DNA of 64,000 bases from NCBI GenBank assembly GCA_963765585.1, contig CAVXXB010000012.1:496001-560000 (forward strand), read 5' to 3'. Origin of the DNA: CAVXXB01 sp963765585. Its GTDB lineage: Bacteria > Calditrichota > Calditrichia > JAJRVZ01. Shown here in pieces: positions 38,625-49,385 of this stretch (within the stretch, counting starts at the first letter, position 1; each line of letters starts with the position of its first letter). The position numbers and the translations under genes were made by a program. The notes under the pieces were generated by a model. That model was not told the origin of the DNA. It saw only the letters and a program-made list of their open reading frames with translations, and made no database searches.

Positions 38625-39275
38625 TTGGCCCAAAAAAGAAAGTTGTTTGTCGCTATTGCCGGGAATATCGGGGTTGGCAAAACCACACTGACGAGACTGC
38701 TAAGCCAGGAACTTGAATGGCGTGCCTATTATGAAAAGGTAATTGATAATCCGTATCTCCCGGTATTTTATGATGATATGGAACGCTGGAGTTTTCATCT
38801 GCAGATATACTTTCTGTCACATCGTTTTAAATCTCAAAAGGAAATAACCGAGTGGCCGGATTCCTGTATCCAGGACCGGTCAATTTATGAAGATGTTGAG
38901 ATTTTTGCCCGCACATTATATGAAACCGGCAATATGACCGAAATGGACTATGAGAATTACCGGTTGTTATTTGAGACCATGATTGATTATCTGCGGAAGC
39001 CAGACTTAATACTTTATCTCGATGCCTCAGTGGATGACCTGATCGAACGTATATTAAAGCGTGGCAGAGATTTTGAGCAAACCATTGATCCGGTGTATTT
39101 AAAAAAATTACATAATGCCTACGATCAATGGATTGGTGAAGCCGAAGAAAAAAATCTGAAAATTATGCGAATTAATACGCGCAATTGTAATTTTGAAGAA
39201 AATAAAGATGAACTGCAAAAAATAGTCAAGTATATCAGGGAAATGGAAAAACAGTCTTGGCTAAACGTGGAATAG
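38625..39275 (+). CDS. Deoxynucleoside kinase
   Basis: 216 residues. Salvage enzyme phosphorylating a deoxynucleoside with ATP. P-loop GNIGVGKTTLTRLLSQEL, the DRS motif QDRSIYEDVEIFA that binds substrate and Mg, and the lid RILKRGRDFEQ are all present. The family (dGK/dAK/dCK-like) is clear; which base it prefers is not. TTG start with GTGGAG about 11 bases upstream, consistent with the N-terminus beginning a few residues before the P-loop strand. Confidence 0.9.
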   Translation: MAQKRKLFVAIAGNIGVGKTTLTRLLSQELEWRAYYEKVIDNPYLPVFYDDMERWSFHLQIYFLSHRFKSQKEITEWPDSCIQDRSIYEDVEIFARTLYETGNMTEMDYENYRLLFETMIDYLRKPDLILYLDASVDDLIERILKRGRDFEQTIDPVYLKKLHNAYDQWIGEAEEKNLKIMRINTRNCNFEENKDELQKIVKYIREMEKQSWLNVE

Positions 39276-40507
39276 TTGTCACATATTATTTTCCCCCTTC
39301 CGGTGGCGGCGGTGTACAGCGCTGGACAAAACTAATTAAATATCTATCCCGGCAAAACTGGGAGTTCTGTGTCATTACCGCTGAAATTGAGGAATCTTCC
39401 CCAACAGATTCATCGCTTTTAGGTGATATCCCAGCTGCTACCCGGATCGTTCGCCCCGAACCAAAGACAACCAATAACACATTTCTAAAAAAAATAATGA
39501 ATAATATTCCACGCGGCTATGTGCAAAGATGGGCAAGTGCGTTTATTCATGTGACAGACAGTCGAAAAAACTGGAACCGGCAAGTGATACCGCTGATTGA
39601 TAAGGAACTGGCAGAAAGAAAATATGATGTTATGATTATCAGCATGCCGCCCTATTCAACTGCAGAGTTGGCCGCCTACTATACAGAAAACCTCGATATC
39701 CCGGTGGTTTTTGATATGCGTGATCCATGGGTAATTAATCCCTATAAAATTCATCCGACAGTGGTACATAAAAATCTGGATAAACGATCCGAAAATAGAA
39801 ATTTGTCAAAAATAAAATATGTCGTGTCCGCTTATGATTCCATTGTTCAGGCATACCGGAAATTTACAGGGATTAAATTTTGTGTTATTCCAAACGGATA
39901 TGATGAAGAAGATTTTGTCGATTTTAAAAACGACAACCCGGATGAGTCTCAAGGCTTTAACCTGGCATTTTCAGGATCATTTTATTCCCATCTTAATAAT
40001 CCGGAGAGACTATTTAGAGCTTTACAAATTTTAAAGGAAGAGGGTACTGTTGTTCATTTTCATCATATAGGTACCAGTGTGTTAAACCTGGAACGTATGG
40101 CAAAGAAATATAATATTCAGGACCGGGTTAAAATCCTGGGATATCAGGATCATAAAGAGTGTCTGGAAATTCTCTCCTCAATGGATGCCTTTTGTGTGAT
40201 ACTGGATTCGCAAATTGAACATGCAGATAAGACCATTGGCGGCAAGGTTTATGAGTATCTCCGCTTCAGGAAACCAATTATGGCATTGGTACCGAAAAAT
40301 GGGGAAGCCGCAGATTTAATAAAAAAAACCGATTCCGGAATAGTTTGTCAGGAGGACACACCGCAGGAAATCGCCGAATGTTTAAGACGAATCATCTCTG
40401 GTAAAACTAAATTCAGTTTCATAAATATTGAAATATATAAGCGCGAAAATCAGGCGGGAAAGCTTGACAGCTTTTTATCTGAATTAATTGAAACACATGA
40501 AAATTAG
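39257..40507 (+). CDS. Glycosyltransferase family 4
   Basis: 416 residues. Two Rossmann-like halves of a GT-B fold. The N-terminal glycine-rich loop TYYFPPSGGGGVQRWTKL and C-terminal elements FCVIPNGYDEEDF, VKILGYQDHKECLEIL and GGKVYEYLRFRKPIMALV, which bind the sugar nucleotide, are typical of GT4. The start is TTG at 39257, overlapping the kinase by 19 bases. It probably builds a surface polysaccharide or glycolipid; donor and acceptor are unknown. Confidence 0.87.
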   Translation: MAKRGIVVTYYFPPSGGGGVQRWTKLIKYLSRQNWEFCVITAEIEESSPTDSSLLGDIPAATRIVRPEPKTTNNTFLKKIMNNIPRGYVQRWASAFIHVTDSRKNWNRQVIPLIDKELAERKYDVMIISMPPYSTAELAAYYTENLDIPVVFDMRDPWVINPYKIHPTVVHKNLDKRSENRNLSKIKYVVSAYDSIVQAYRKFTGIKFCVIPNGYDEEDFVDFKNDNPDESQGFNLAFSGSFYSHLNNPERLFRALQILKEEGTVVHFHHIGTSVLNLERMAKKYNIQDRVKILGYQDHKECLEILSSMDAFCVILDSQIEHADKTIGGKVYEYLRFRKPIMALVPKNGEAADLIKKTDSGIVCQEDTPQEIAECLRRIISGKTKFSFINIEIYKRENQAGKLDSFLSELIETHEN

Positions 40508-41315
40508 AATATATCTGCTAAGTGCATATATTTTTCTTAACTCCAGCTTATTGGGATGGCAGTTCTGGTCATTCGTCGCAACATTTTATTCGGCAAATGC
40601 TCAGATAATTGCAACTCAATACCCGTTGCTCATGTCTGATCTGCAGATATATTTATTACCACTTTGGATAATAACAGTTATTGTCGGATTTATTTTATAT
40701 TTGCAAATGCGGGATCAATTACCAATCCACATTCTTTCATTTCGTTTCCATTTTTTTTTCGTTGCCGGATATTGTCTGTTTATGGCAATAAATTTAATTC
40801 TCTATTACCTGGATGCCACTTTTTATGTTTATGAATTGCTTGGTGTGACTTTGGTGTTATTGCTGATCTATCGTGGCGGTTTAATTTTTTTCCGTTCGGA
40901 CCGACCGGAATTCATGCATCCGACAACCATGGGTACGACCGTTGTTATGACCGGATTAGCGGGCCTTTCTCTTTTCAACCTGCTATCCGGTTTAAGCGAA
41001 CAGGTTGAGTTTCAGAATACCTGGTTGTTAATATTACTTTTTCTAAATATGTCAGTCCTTTTTGCCCGGTTCCGATTTCTGGCTTCATTTAATCCGGAGA
41101 CAAAACAGGCTGCTAAAGAACTATTAGGTAAGTATATATTTTTATTTGGTACCAGGATTATCCTGGGTATTTTTACCCCCATTGTCTTTTTAATCTATTC
41201 CATGTTTGCAGAGATTAACGATTTAAAAGGGATATCGATACTAATTTTATTTGGTAGTTTAATTGACATATATCTTATAATAATTACAAGTCACTCAGAG
41301 GCAAGCACCGCATGA
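40497..41315 (+). CDS. Integral membrane protein with eight predicted TM segments
   Basis: About 272 residues from the ATG at 40497, with a short overlap of the glycosyltransferase. Eight hydrophobic segments can be drawn, for example LYLLPLWIITVIVGFILYL, FHFFFVAGYCLFMAINLIL and GISILILFGSLIDIYLIII. Size, segment count and the segment RFLASFNPETKQAAKELLGK before the last two helices faintly recall DmsC/NrfD-type quinol-oxidising anchor subunits. No molybdo- or iron-sulfur partner is present, so I leave it unassigned. Its TGA overlaps the next ATG (ATGA). Confidence 0.7.
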   Translation: MKIRIYLLSAYIFLNSSLLGWQFWSFVATFYSANAQIIATQYPLLMSDLQIYLLPLWIITVIVGFILYLQMRDQLPIHILSFRFHFFFVAGYCLFMAINLILYYLDATFYVYELLGVTLVLLLIYRGGLIFFRSDRPEFMHPTTMGTTVVMTGLAGLSLFNLLSGLSEQVEFQNTWLLILLFLNMSVLFARFRFLASFNPETKQAAKELLGKYIFLFGTRIILGIFTPIVFLIYSMFAEINDLKGISILILFGSLIDIYLIIITSHSEASTA

Positions 41316-42025
41316 ATTTATCAGATAAAATAAAATACTTACTTTTTGACCTGGATGGTACATTATTGCATTTTGATCTGGATGAATTTGTTTCCGGATA
41401 CTTATCTCTGATATACCAGCAATTCGCTGAATATAGCTGGAAAGACAGTGTTTCAGAATGGATTCTCACAGGCACGGATTTGATGCTGAGAAATGATGGC
41501 AAACAGACAAATCAATCTGTTTTTTTAGATTATTTTGCAAAAAAATCCGGATTGGGCAGAGGACGAAATATGGTCTCATTTTATGAACTTTTTACGAACA
41601 AAAATTTGATGAGATGCAAAAGATCTCACAGCAGGATAACGATGCCATAAATATTATCGAAAAGGCACTGCAAGCGGGATATCAATTGGTTCTTGCCACA
41701 CAACCGATCTTTCCCGAAATCGCAATCAGGAAGAGACTTGCCTGGGCCGGGCTTGCGCACATACCTTTTATAATTGATTACGGATATTGAAAAAATGTCG
41801 GCATCAAAACCGTTCCCATTGTACTTTGAGCAAATTCTGGAATTCATTGATGCCAGGGCCGATGAATGTCTCATGATCGGCAATGACCCGGTGATGGATA
41901 TGGGCGCAGCGGAAAAAGATATTCTCACCTTTTTTATTATAACTGAAGCAAATCAGCCGGTACCCAAGAATGCTGATTTCTCAGGAAAATTTTCTGATCT
42001 CGCCAAAATTCTGGATATGGATTAA
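41312..42025 (+). CDS. HAD-superfamily hydrolase, two apparent frameshifts
   Basis: About 237 residues when joined. Motif I is LLFDLDGTLLHFDLDEF with the nucleophile and acid/base aspartates. Motif II is LVLATQPIFPEIA. The C-terminal motif IV is MIGNDPVMDMGAAEK. The frame breaks near 41592, where a run of T seems one base short (expected LFYEQKFDEMQ), and near 41770, where one base seems extra before LITDIEKMSASKP. With both corrected, the three pieces read as one HAD-IA-like phosphatase. Without correction the gene would be dead. It is translationally coupled to the membrane protein. Confidence 0.75.
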
Positions 42026-42325
42026 CATAGCTTAAACCACCATTATGTTTTGTGCCCTGGCATTGATTATTTAATGGCAAGAAATCTATCTTTAATTAAT
42101 AAATGGTCAATATCTGACAGGTACAGAAAAAAGATAAAATACAGATGATTATTAACAGTTTTGATAACTCTAATAAATACAAATAGATACATACTTAATT
42201 GTAAAAAATATAATTGAAATACAACGGGAATTGAGTATCGGTACTTGTGGTTTTTATTAAATATTTATTAAATTTAAGTCGATATAAATAGCAGTTTAAA
42301 ATAAAAGATATCTTTTGGGGGTTAA
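42026..42325. other. AT-rich intergenic region upstream of a secreted-protein gene
   Basis: About 300 bases, very AT-rich, with no gene seen on either strand. It ends in TTTTGGGGGTTAAATG, a G-rich ribosome-binding site of the same type as that of the giant gene at 49386. The promoter presumably lies here, but no consensus could be assigned with confidence. Confidence 0.5.
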
Positions 42326-45300
42326 ATGAAAATTTTTACCAATCTCGTCATCGCTTAATTGACTGTTTTGTTTCCAGACCGTATATGGCAAATGTCAGTC
42401 AGGCAAATGTTACGGTATCACCAAGCCAGACGAATAATTTTGCCACCTACACAATTCGTCCACAACCGGTAATGGAAACACGGATTTAATGCGAATCAGG
42501 ATAGTATTATTATTGTCTTTAATGGCAGTACCAATGTACCCGATAATATTACACCTTCATTGGTTACTGTAAACAGTACTACAGTAAACACGCTGGTCGT
42601 TAATGGTCAGCGTTTATCAATTGTCACACCGGTAAATATCGCAAAAAATGGCGGTCCGTTTACAGTGGTAATTGACGCCGGTGCAAAAATTAAAAATCCA
42701 CTCACAGCAGGAACTTACACTTTGCAGGTTGCAACTTCAAAAGAACCGACTCTGGTAACATCAAATAATTACACGATAACACAATCCACATCAACGGTAT
42801 CAGCTGCTGCTGTTACACCAAATCCTTCGGTCGCAACAGAATCTGCATCATATATTGTTGCTTTCAATGCCGGTAGTGGTGGATATATGGATGCTGGTAC
42901 CAGCACCATTACGGTTTGGTTCCCAACCGGAACATATATACCGACCGGTGCACTTTCCGGTGTAACGGTAAATGGAACATCTGCAACAGCCAATGCATTA
43001 AATGATTCGATTGTTGTCACCACGCCGGTCAATGTTGAAAATAATGGCTCTGTTCAGATTTCATATAGCGCTTGGATCCGGACTGAAAAATCCGACGGTA
43101 GACAATACCTATACAGTGGAGATTAAAACCAGTTCTGAACCAACATTTATAACTTCGGAATCATATTTGATTTCACCTGCCGGTCAGTTATCCATATCGG
43201 CGATCACCGCAAAACCGGATACAGTAAATGAGTCCGGGATTTTTGAATTTGACTTCCGTACAGGTTCTACCGGTGCATTTGACAGCAGAGCAGGATTCTG
43301 TTATAATTATTTTTGAAACAAACACATATCTACCAACGGATATGTCTCCTTCAAATGTGACTTTTTCCAGTGGTGGGTTTACTGATAATGTGCATGCGAT
43401 TGAAGTCATAAATAATGTCCTAACCGATGAAGATACTGTAAAAATTGTTACTCCATTTGATATTGGAAATTCAAGCAATGTCAGTGTTACTTTTAATAGT
43501 TCAGCCGGATATCTCAACCCATCGATAGCCGGTAATTACAAAATACAACTACGGACCACAAACGACATCGATATAGTAGAGTCAAATCCATTTTCCGTAT
43601 TTAATACCACGACTGAAGTATCTCAGGCAATTATTACTCCCGGAGCAACTTCAACGGGAACAACGACTTTTTATCAGGTCGATTTTAGCCTGGGCAGACT
43701 GGGCCGGCTCAAACCGAACGAAAGTACAGTAACCATAACTTTCAATAGCGCATATACATTAAATACGAGTAATCTTGTATATGACAATACACAGATATCA
43801 GTTGATGGAGGAGCGTATACAACTATCAGCACCTCCAATATTACGCCAAATAATACGGCTAAAACAGTTCAGATAACCATTCCTCAATCCGTTTTAACGC
43901 AGAATAGTGATAATATCTCTTTAATTATAGATGGAGTCGCTACCGATCCGATTACAAATCCTAATTCTCAGGGGAATTACGTCGTTGGAGTAAAAACCAG
44001 TGTCGAACCAACCAATGTGAATTCAGCCACGTACAATATTGGCGGGACGTCCATCACATTAAACTCGGTCACATTAGGTGATGCAACTGTAAATAGTGCA
44101 TCCTCATATACCTTTAATATCACAACGCAATCTCAAATGCGCCCGAATCAAAATGATTATGTAAAAATCATTTTCCCTGAAGGCACCAACATGCCTTCCA
44201 GTATTGCCACCACGGATATTTCAATAAGCGGACAAAATGCATCGGCCGTATCGGTTAACCAACCATTGCGTACGTAACGGCAAATGTAAATCAGGTTATT
44301 AATGGCGGGACTTTTAATGTAATAGTGAGCAATACTTCGGGAATCTATAACCCGGCTGTGCCCAGTGCGTCATTTTATAAAGTGACTATCAATACGAGTA
44401 AAGACCAGGCCCCGGTAACATCTGCCGCCTATAGTATCACCAGCAGCACTAATTCTGTAACCGTTAATTCCGTTACCGCAAACCCATCGGTTATTAATGC
44501 CAGCGGTGCGGCATATACGATTAATTTTACAACGTCATCGATTGGTAAAATTGTTGGCGGGGCTGCAGCAGGATCAAGTACCATCACAGTAACTTTCGGT
44601 CAGACAATCGTACCGGCAACGATTTCTCCCAGCGCAATCGAAATTAATTCCATCCCCAGCCAGGCGGTATCGGTAACCAGTACAAATTATCCGGCGGTTG
44701 GTGGTGTTGTGGAAATTACCATGCCCGTAGGTATATCCGTAGATAATGGCGCAACTGCGTCGAGTTGTATTGGGTACCAGCGCCGGTCTGCAGAATGGTC
44801 CGACCTCCGGATCATCCAGTGTATCTGTTCGCACTTTATCAGATAATACCGATGCCAATGGCACACTTACATTGTCTACCAGCCAGTCTTTATCCGTTGG
44901 TTCAGTAACGGTTAACCCGGCAACACAAAATGCGGCAGCCGGATATTCGATAAAATTTACAGTTGGTTCGCCGGGTGCCCTTACCGCCGGCGATACAATC
45001 AAAATAGCGTTCCCATATAATACCAGATTACCAGCCACAATGAGTTCAAGTGATCTTACGGTCGAAGGCAGCAATCCGGATGTGGCACCTTTGATTGTAG
45101 CTGATTCGCTTTATATTGCGGTACCTGAAGATGTTAGCAGATTTGCAGGAAGTTACCATATTAATCAATCAGGCGGCCGGAGTACTCAATCCGACTTTTG
45201 TTGGTTCATATTCTCTGGATGTTTCAACTGCTACAGAAGCGGGTCCTTTTACCTCACCAAATTATAGTATCGTACAAACTTCAACTACTGTTTCAGCTGC

Positions 45301-47194
45301 GAATGTAACGGTTGATGACCCGACACCAACCTCACCGTCCGCATATACTGTTTCTTTCTCGACAGGAGCGAATGGAAGACTTGTGGCGAATACAAGCACA
45401 GTTACCGTTACTTTCAATGCCAGTACCGCCGTGAATGCGACAAACACAGTTTACGATAGTTGCTCAGTCGTCATTGGTACAGATACCACCGCCATACCTG
45501 TAGCAAACATCTCGGTTTCTGGTCAGGCGGTCACATTTAAAGTACCGACCGGTGTCAATGTCGGAAACTCAACCAACCTGAGTATTATCATCGATGGCGC
45601 GACAATACCAATTACCAATCCAACAACATCAGGTGATTATACCCTGCAGGTGAAAACAAGTATTGAAACTTCAAATATAACTCTCGAATTCATACCCTAT
45701 ATCCAATGTCACCGCGGTGACCAATGTAACAGTTAGTCCGACTACAACGACGGTAAATGCAAATTCGGTTTATCAGGTTGATTTTGATGTACAAAATGCA
45801 TTGACAGCCGGGTCCGGGACCATCACGCTGACATTTCCGTACAATACCTTTATTCCCAGTAGTATATCAACTTCGTTCGTGACTGTTGCCCATGGTAATC
45901 CCACTCCGGGTACCGGTGTTGCGGCAGATGCGATTGTGACCAATCCCTCGACCAGAACCGTTACGATCACGGTGCCTCAGACAATTGCCATAAATGATGC
46001 GGTTCAAATAATTTTTACCGCCGGAGCCGGATTGGAAAATCCATCAATTGCCGGCACGTATACGCTGCAGGCCAGGACAAGTGCACAACCAATAAATGCT
46101 ATTTCGGCAGGGTATTCAATTACGTCCACGGCTACAACAATTACCGGTTTTCCAGGTAACTGTTAATCCATTGCAGATCAGCACAGTTGGACAATATACA
46201 TTTTACATTTACAACTGGTGCCAATGGCCGACTACTGTCGGGAAGCAGTACGATCACATTGCTTATTCCCAATGATGCCACTTTTACACTGGGTGCGCCA
46301 ACCACCTCGAAAGTCACGGTGAATGCGACTGCGGCGGATGCCGTTGTGCTAAATACCAGAACTGCGACCAACCCGGATACCTTGATAATTACGGTGCCTA
46401 CAAGTGTAACGATTGGTAATAATACGGGTGTTACGGTGATTATCAGTGAAACAGCCGGATTGCAAAATGCCTCAACCGGTTCTGCTCTGTCATATGGAGC
46501 ATACACCAGTGTCGAAACAGGTGCGGCATCATATGATTATTCATTACCTGTTGAACTTGCTTCTTTTGAGGTTAGAAGCTTTAATGGCCAGACAATACTA
46601 AACTGGATTACTGAAAGTGAACTTGAGAATGCCTATTGGATAATTGAAAGAAAAGATCTGACAAAATCTGAGTATGAATCTCTCAACGCAGGGACGATGA
46701 ATTTTTATCAGACAGGTTCTGATTTTGAGGAAATAAACAGAGTTGAAGGTCGGGGAAATACGGCATCAAAAAGCGAATATACCCTGGTTGACTCACTAGT
46801 CCGTGTGGATGGTTATTATGCTTATCGCCTGGTGGATGTTTCATATAACGGATTAATGACATTTCATGAATCTGTATTAGTGAAGGTCAGTGCACCACTC
46901 AGTTTTGAGTTATTGCAGAATTATCCGAACCCCTTTAATCCAAACACAACCATCGAATTCAGATTGCCGGTTACTTCCGATGTAACCCTTAAGATCTATA
47001 ACATTCTTGGACAGGAAGTGGTCACTTTAACTGAAGGTATTACAAAAGCTGGCTTCCATAAAATGAATTGGAATGGCCGGAATAAAAACAACCAGACTGT
47101 CGCCAGTGGCATTTACTTATATGTTATGATAGCCAAAGGTCTGGATGGGTCAAACGAATTTAAAAATGTGAATAAAATGGTGCTGATAAGATAA
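42326..47194 (+). CDS. Multi-module beta-sandwich secreted protein with T9SS sorting tail, heavily frameshifted
   Basis: Joined length about 1,620 residues. A signal-like N-terminus (MKIFTNLVIA) is interrupted after ten codons. About ten beta-sandwich modules of 110-140 residues follow, each with a core of the form YTVSFSTGANGRL then STVTVTF and closing with TYTLQVATSKEPT-like strands. Next comes an LPVELASFEVRSFNGQTILN domain that often precedes sorting tails, and finally the type IX secretion signal: LLQNYPNPFNPNTTIEFRLP to SGIYLYVMI and a basic end. Apparent frame breaks lie near 42357, 42462, 42481, 43070, 43280, 44262, 44760, 45150, 45695, 46155 and 46197. They may be sequence errors in a repetitive gene or true decay; codon-level conservation across breaks favours error. 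Confidence 0.72.
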
Positions 47195-47358
47195 GCCTGT
47201 AAGAATTATTTTTTGACAGGATAACAGGATTCTGATAAAATTTTAAATTGAGATACTATATAAAAGTAATTGGTAATTAGTTATTAGTTCTTTGTTGGTT
47301 GTAACTTGTAGATTGTATCTTATATGCAGCATCTTGTATCCTGTATCCTGTTCCTGTC
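47195..47358. repeat. Convergent intergenic spacer with simple and dispersed repeats
   Basis: Between two convergent genes. TTTTTGACAGGATAACAGGA (about 47209-47228) resembles a dispersed ACAGGAT element common in environmental genomes. CCTGT and ACAGG can pair as a weak hairpin. The second half (about 47297-47358) is a degenerate ATCTTGTATCCTGTATCCTG-type short tandem repeat. No gene is seen. Confidence 0.55.
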
Positions 47359-48949
47359 CTACCTCACCAGCATCATCTTCTTTACAATCGAGAATTTTCC
47401 CCCCGATAATCGATAGTAGTATATACCGCTGGCTAATCCCGATCCGTTGAAGGTTACCTCATGATATCCGCCATCCATAAATTCATTTACCAGGACATCT
47501 ACCGGCTGACCCAAAACATTGAACACATCAATTCGAACATATTGACGTTTTGATAAGGTGAAACCAATTGTTGTTTGCGGATTGAACGGATTGGGATAGT
47601 TTTGATGTAGCTGATAACTTTTTGGAATATAATTTCCGGCCAATATTCTGGTCGGATCGCCGAATTCGTATGCACCCATATCCGGATTACTGCCCGAATA
47701 ATTTAATACAGGGATGAACAGGGTGTCCTGGTTGTTATTATATGCCAATTCCTGATCATGAGTACCGGCGTCAATGCAGGGCGACAATTCTGAAAGTCGA
47801 AAATCACTAAATGTAGAGTCCATAAACAAGGGCGAATCTGATATATTTGCATTCAACCAGAATAATTTGCTGTTTTGATCTTTTGCGATTTGGGAACTAT
47901 CATTTTCAATATTGCTGTAGGCAATTGCCGTTCTGGCCGCCCACCATATTTATTTCGATTCCGCTATTGCCCCATAAAATGCTATTGGCCAGTTCTAATC
48001 TGGAATTATCCAGCCATAATCCGCCAAATTCAACTGGTCCGTTGGATGGAAGTACCTGGTTTGAAGTAATGGTAGTATGCAGGGCGTAAATATCAGAATT
48101 GCTGCTTGCTGATAATGCGGCCGCATCAAAAGCGACGTTACCGGCAATCGTTACACGAAAAAAGTGTAAATCGGAATTGATAATATTCAGTCCACCCCCG
48201 CTTCCGGTAGTATAATTATCCAGTATTTCTAATTCAGAAAGATGTAAATTTGAATTCAACGAAGCAAATATACCACCACCGGACCATTCCCCCACATTAT
48301 CAAATATTTTACCAGTAGAGAATACAATATTTGAACTATCCTTTAAATAGATGCCCCCACCATCGTTATTGGCGGCATTTGCATTTATTGTAACATTTTC
48401 CATGTTGATGATGCATTTTCTATCAAGCAGGAGTCCACCTCCCGAATAAACCGAACCATTATCTGAAATAATTGTGTTTTTTATAATCGGATTTGAATTG
48501 TTAAAGCAGAAATATGCCGCCACCATTTGCCGCCACATTATTGGTAACAATCAGATTGGTTAGTTTGGGTGAGGAAAAATTAATACAACAGATACCCCCG
48601 CCGCCTCCGGAATTGTATCCATTGCGAATGGTAAATCCATTTAAGACAGCATTACTATCCTCGCCGCTTCCAAAGTCACCACTGTTGACGTCGAATTCCC
48701 ATCAATAATGGTATTTTCAATATCACTATAATTTTCGGAGAAATGTAATTGACCTGTTAAGAAGATTGGCCTTTCCCGGAAAAATTGAGGTTTTCAAAAT
48801 ATATACCGGGTAAGACATAAACGGTATCACCAGTGGATGCAGAACCAATCGCTGTGGAAATATCCGTTAAATTATCCGAAGGAACGATTAGAATATTTGC
48901 CGTATGATCATAGATAAACAAAGTAGAATAATATAAAGATCCGGTTCAT
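47359..48949 (-). CDS. Secreted right-handed beta-helix protein with T9SS sorting tail, frameshifted
   Basis: On the reverse strand, about 525 residues when joined. It starts MNRIFILFYFVYL (a probable signal peptide), then ILIVPSDNLTDISTAIGSAS and DTVYVLPGIYFENL, the usual opening of polymorphic outer-membrane/beta-helix proteins. Repeated turns follow, of the type DNGSVYSGGGLLLDR and NNDGGGIYLKDSSNIVF. The end has DMGAYEFGDP and the sorting domain QLHQNYPNPFNPQTTIGF to SGIYYYRLSGGKFSIVKKMM. Apparent frame breaks lie near 48911, 48772, 48672, 48508 and 47928. It would be exported by type IX secretion and displayed at the surface. It is convergent with the preceding gene and divergent from the giant gene. 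Confidence 0.75.
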
Positions 48950-49385
48950 ACCCTGCTCAAAAGTTAATGTACCGAGTGGTAAAATACAAAAATTTATCTG
49001 TAAATGATAATTGCGATATTTTTGAATAGTTCAAAGTAGATTTATAATTGCCAATTTTTGACAATGGCATCTAAAATAATTTTTATTGAAGTCGGCATTG
49101 TGATAATTGTCAATTCCTGCCAGATGTTATTTTTATTAAATTTAGCGCAAATATTGAAAATGGAATTTTGATTAACTAAATTTGTTAAACCTCTGGGGGG
49201 AGTAGCAAAAATGAAATTATCCTGTGGATTATTTCATATCAGCCTTAAACAACTACATATTTTTTCTCAAGATAGACACTAAACTTTCTGCACATTATAC
49301 CGATAAATCTAATAATATAGAGGGTATACTATATCCAATTCATGCTAAACATTAATATTTATCATAAAACTTTGTGGGGTTTCTG
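48950..49385. other. Divergent promoter region between two surface-protein genes
   Basis: 436 bases, AT-rich. It separates the reverse-strand beta-helix gene from the forward giant gene, so both promoters should lie here. A 23-codon reading frame (49211-49282) is preceded by a strong GGGGGGAG ribosome-binding sequence, but its product matches nothing I know. Otherwise I see no gene. Confidence 0.5.

Noticed and set aside
40497..41315. Naming the eight-TM protein as a DmsC/NrfD anchor subunit
   Set aside because: The resemblance is limited to size and helix count, and no catalytic or iron-sulfur partner genes are adjacent.
49211..49282. 23-codon reading frame with a very strong GGGGGGAG ribosome-binding sequence upstream of the giant gene
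   Set aside because: Too short and unlike any known peptide; in an AT-rich promoter region such frames arise easily. It could be a leader peptide, but nothing else supports that.
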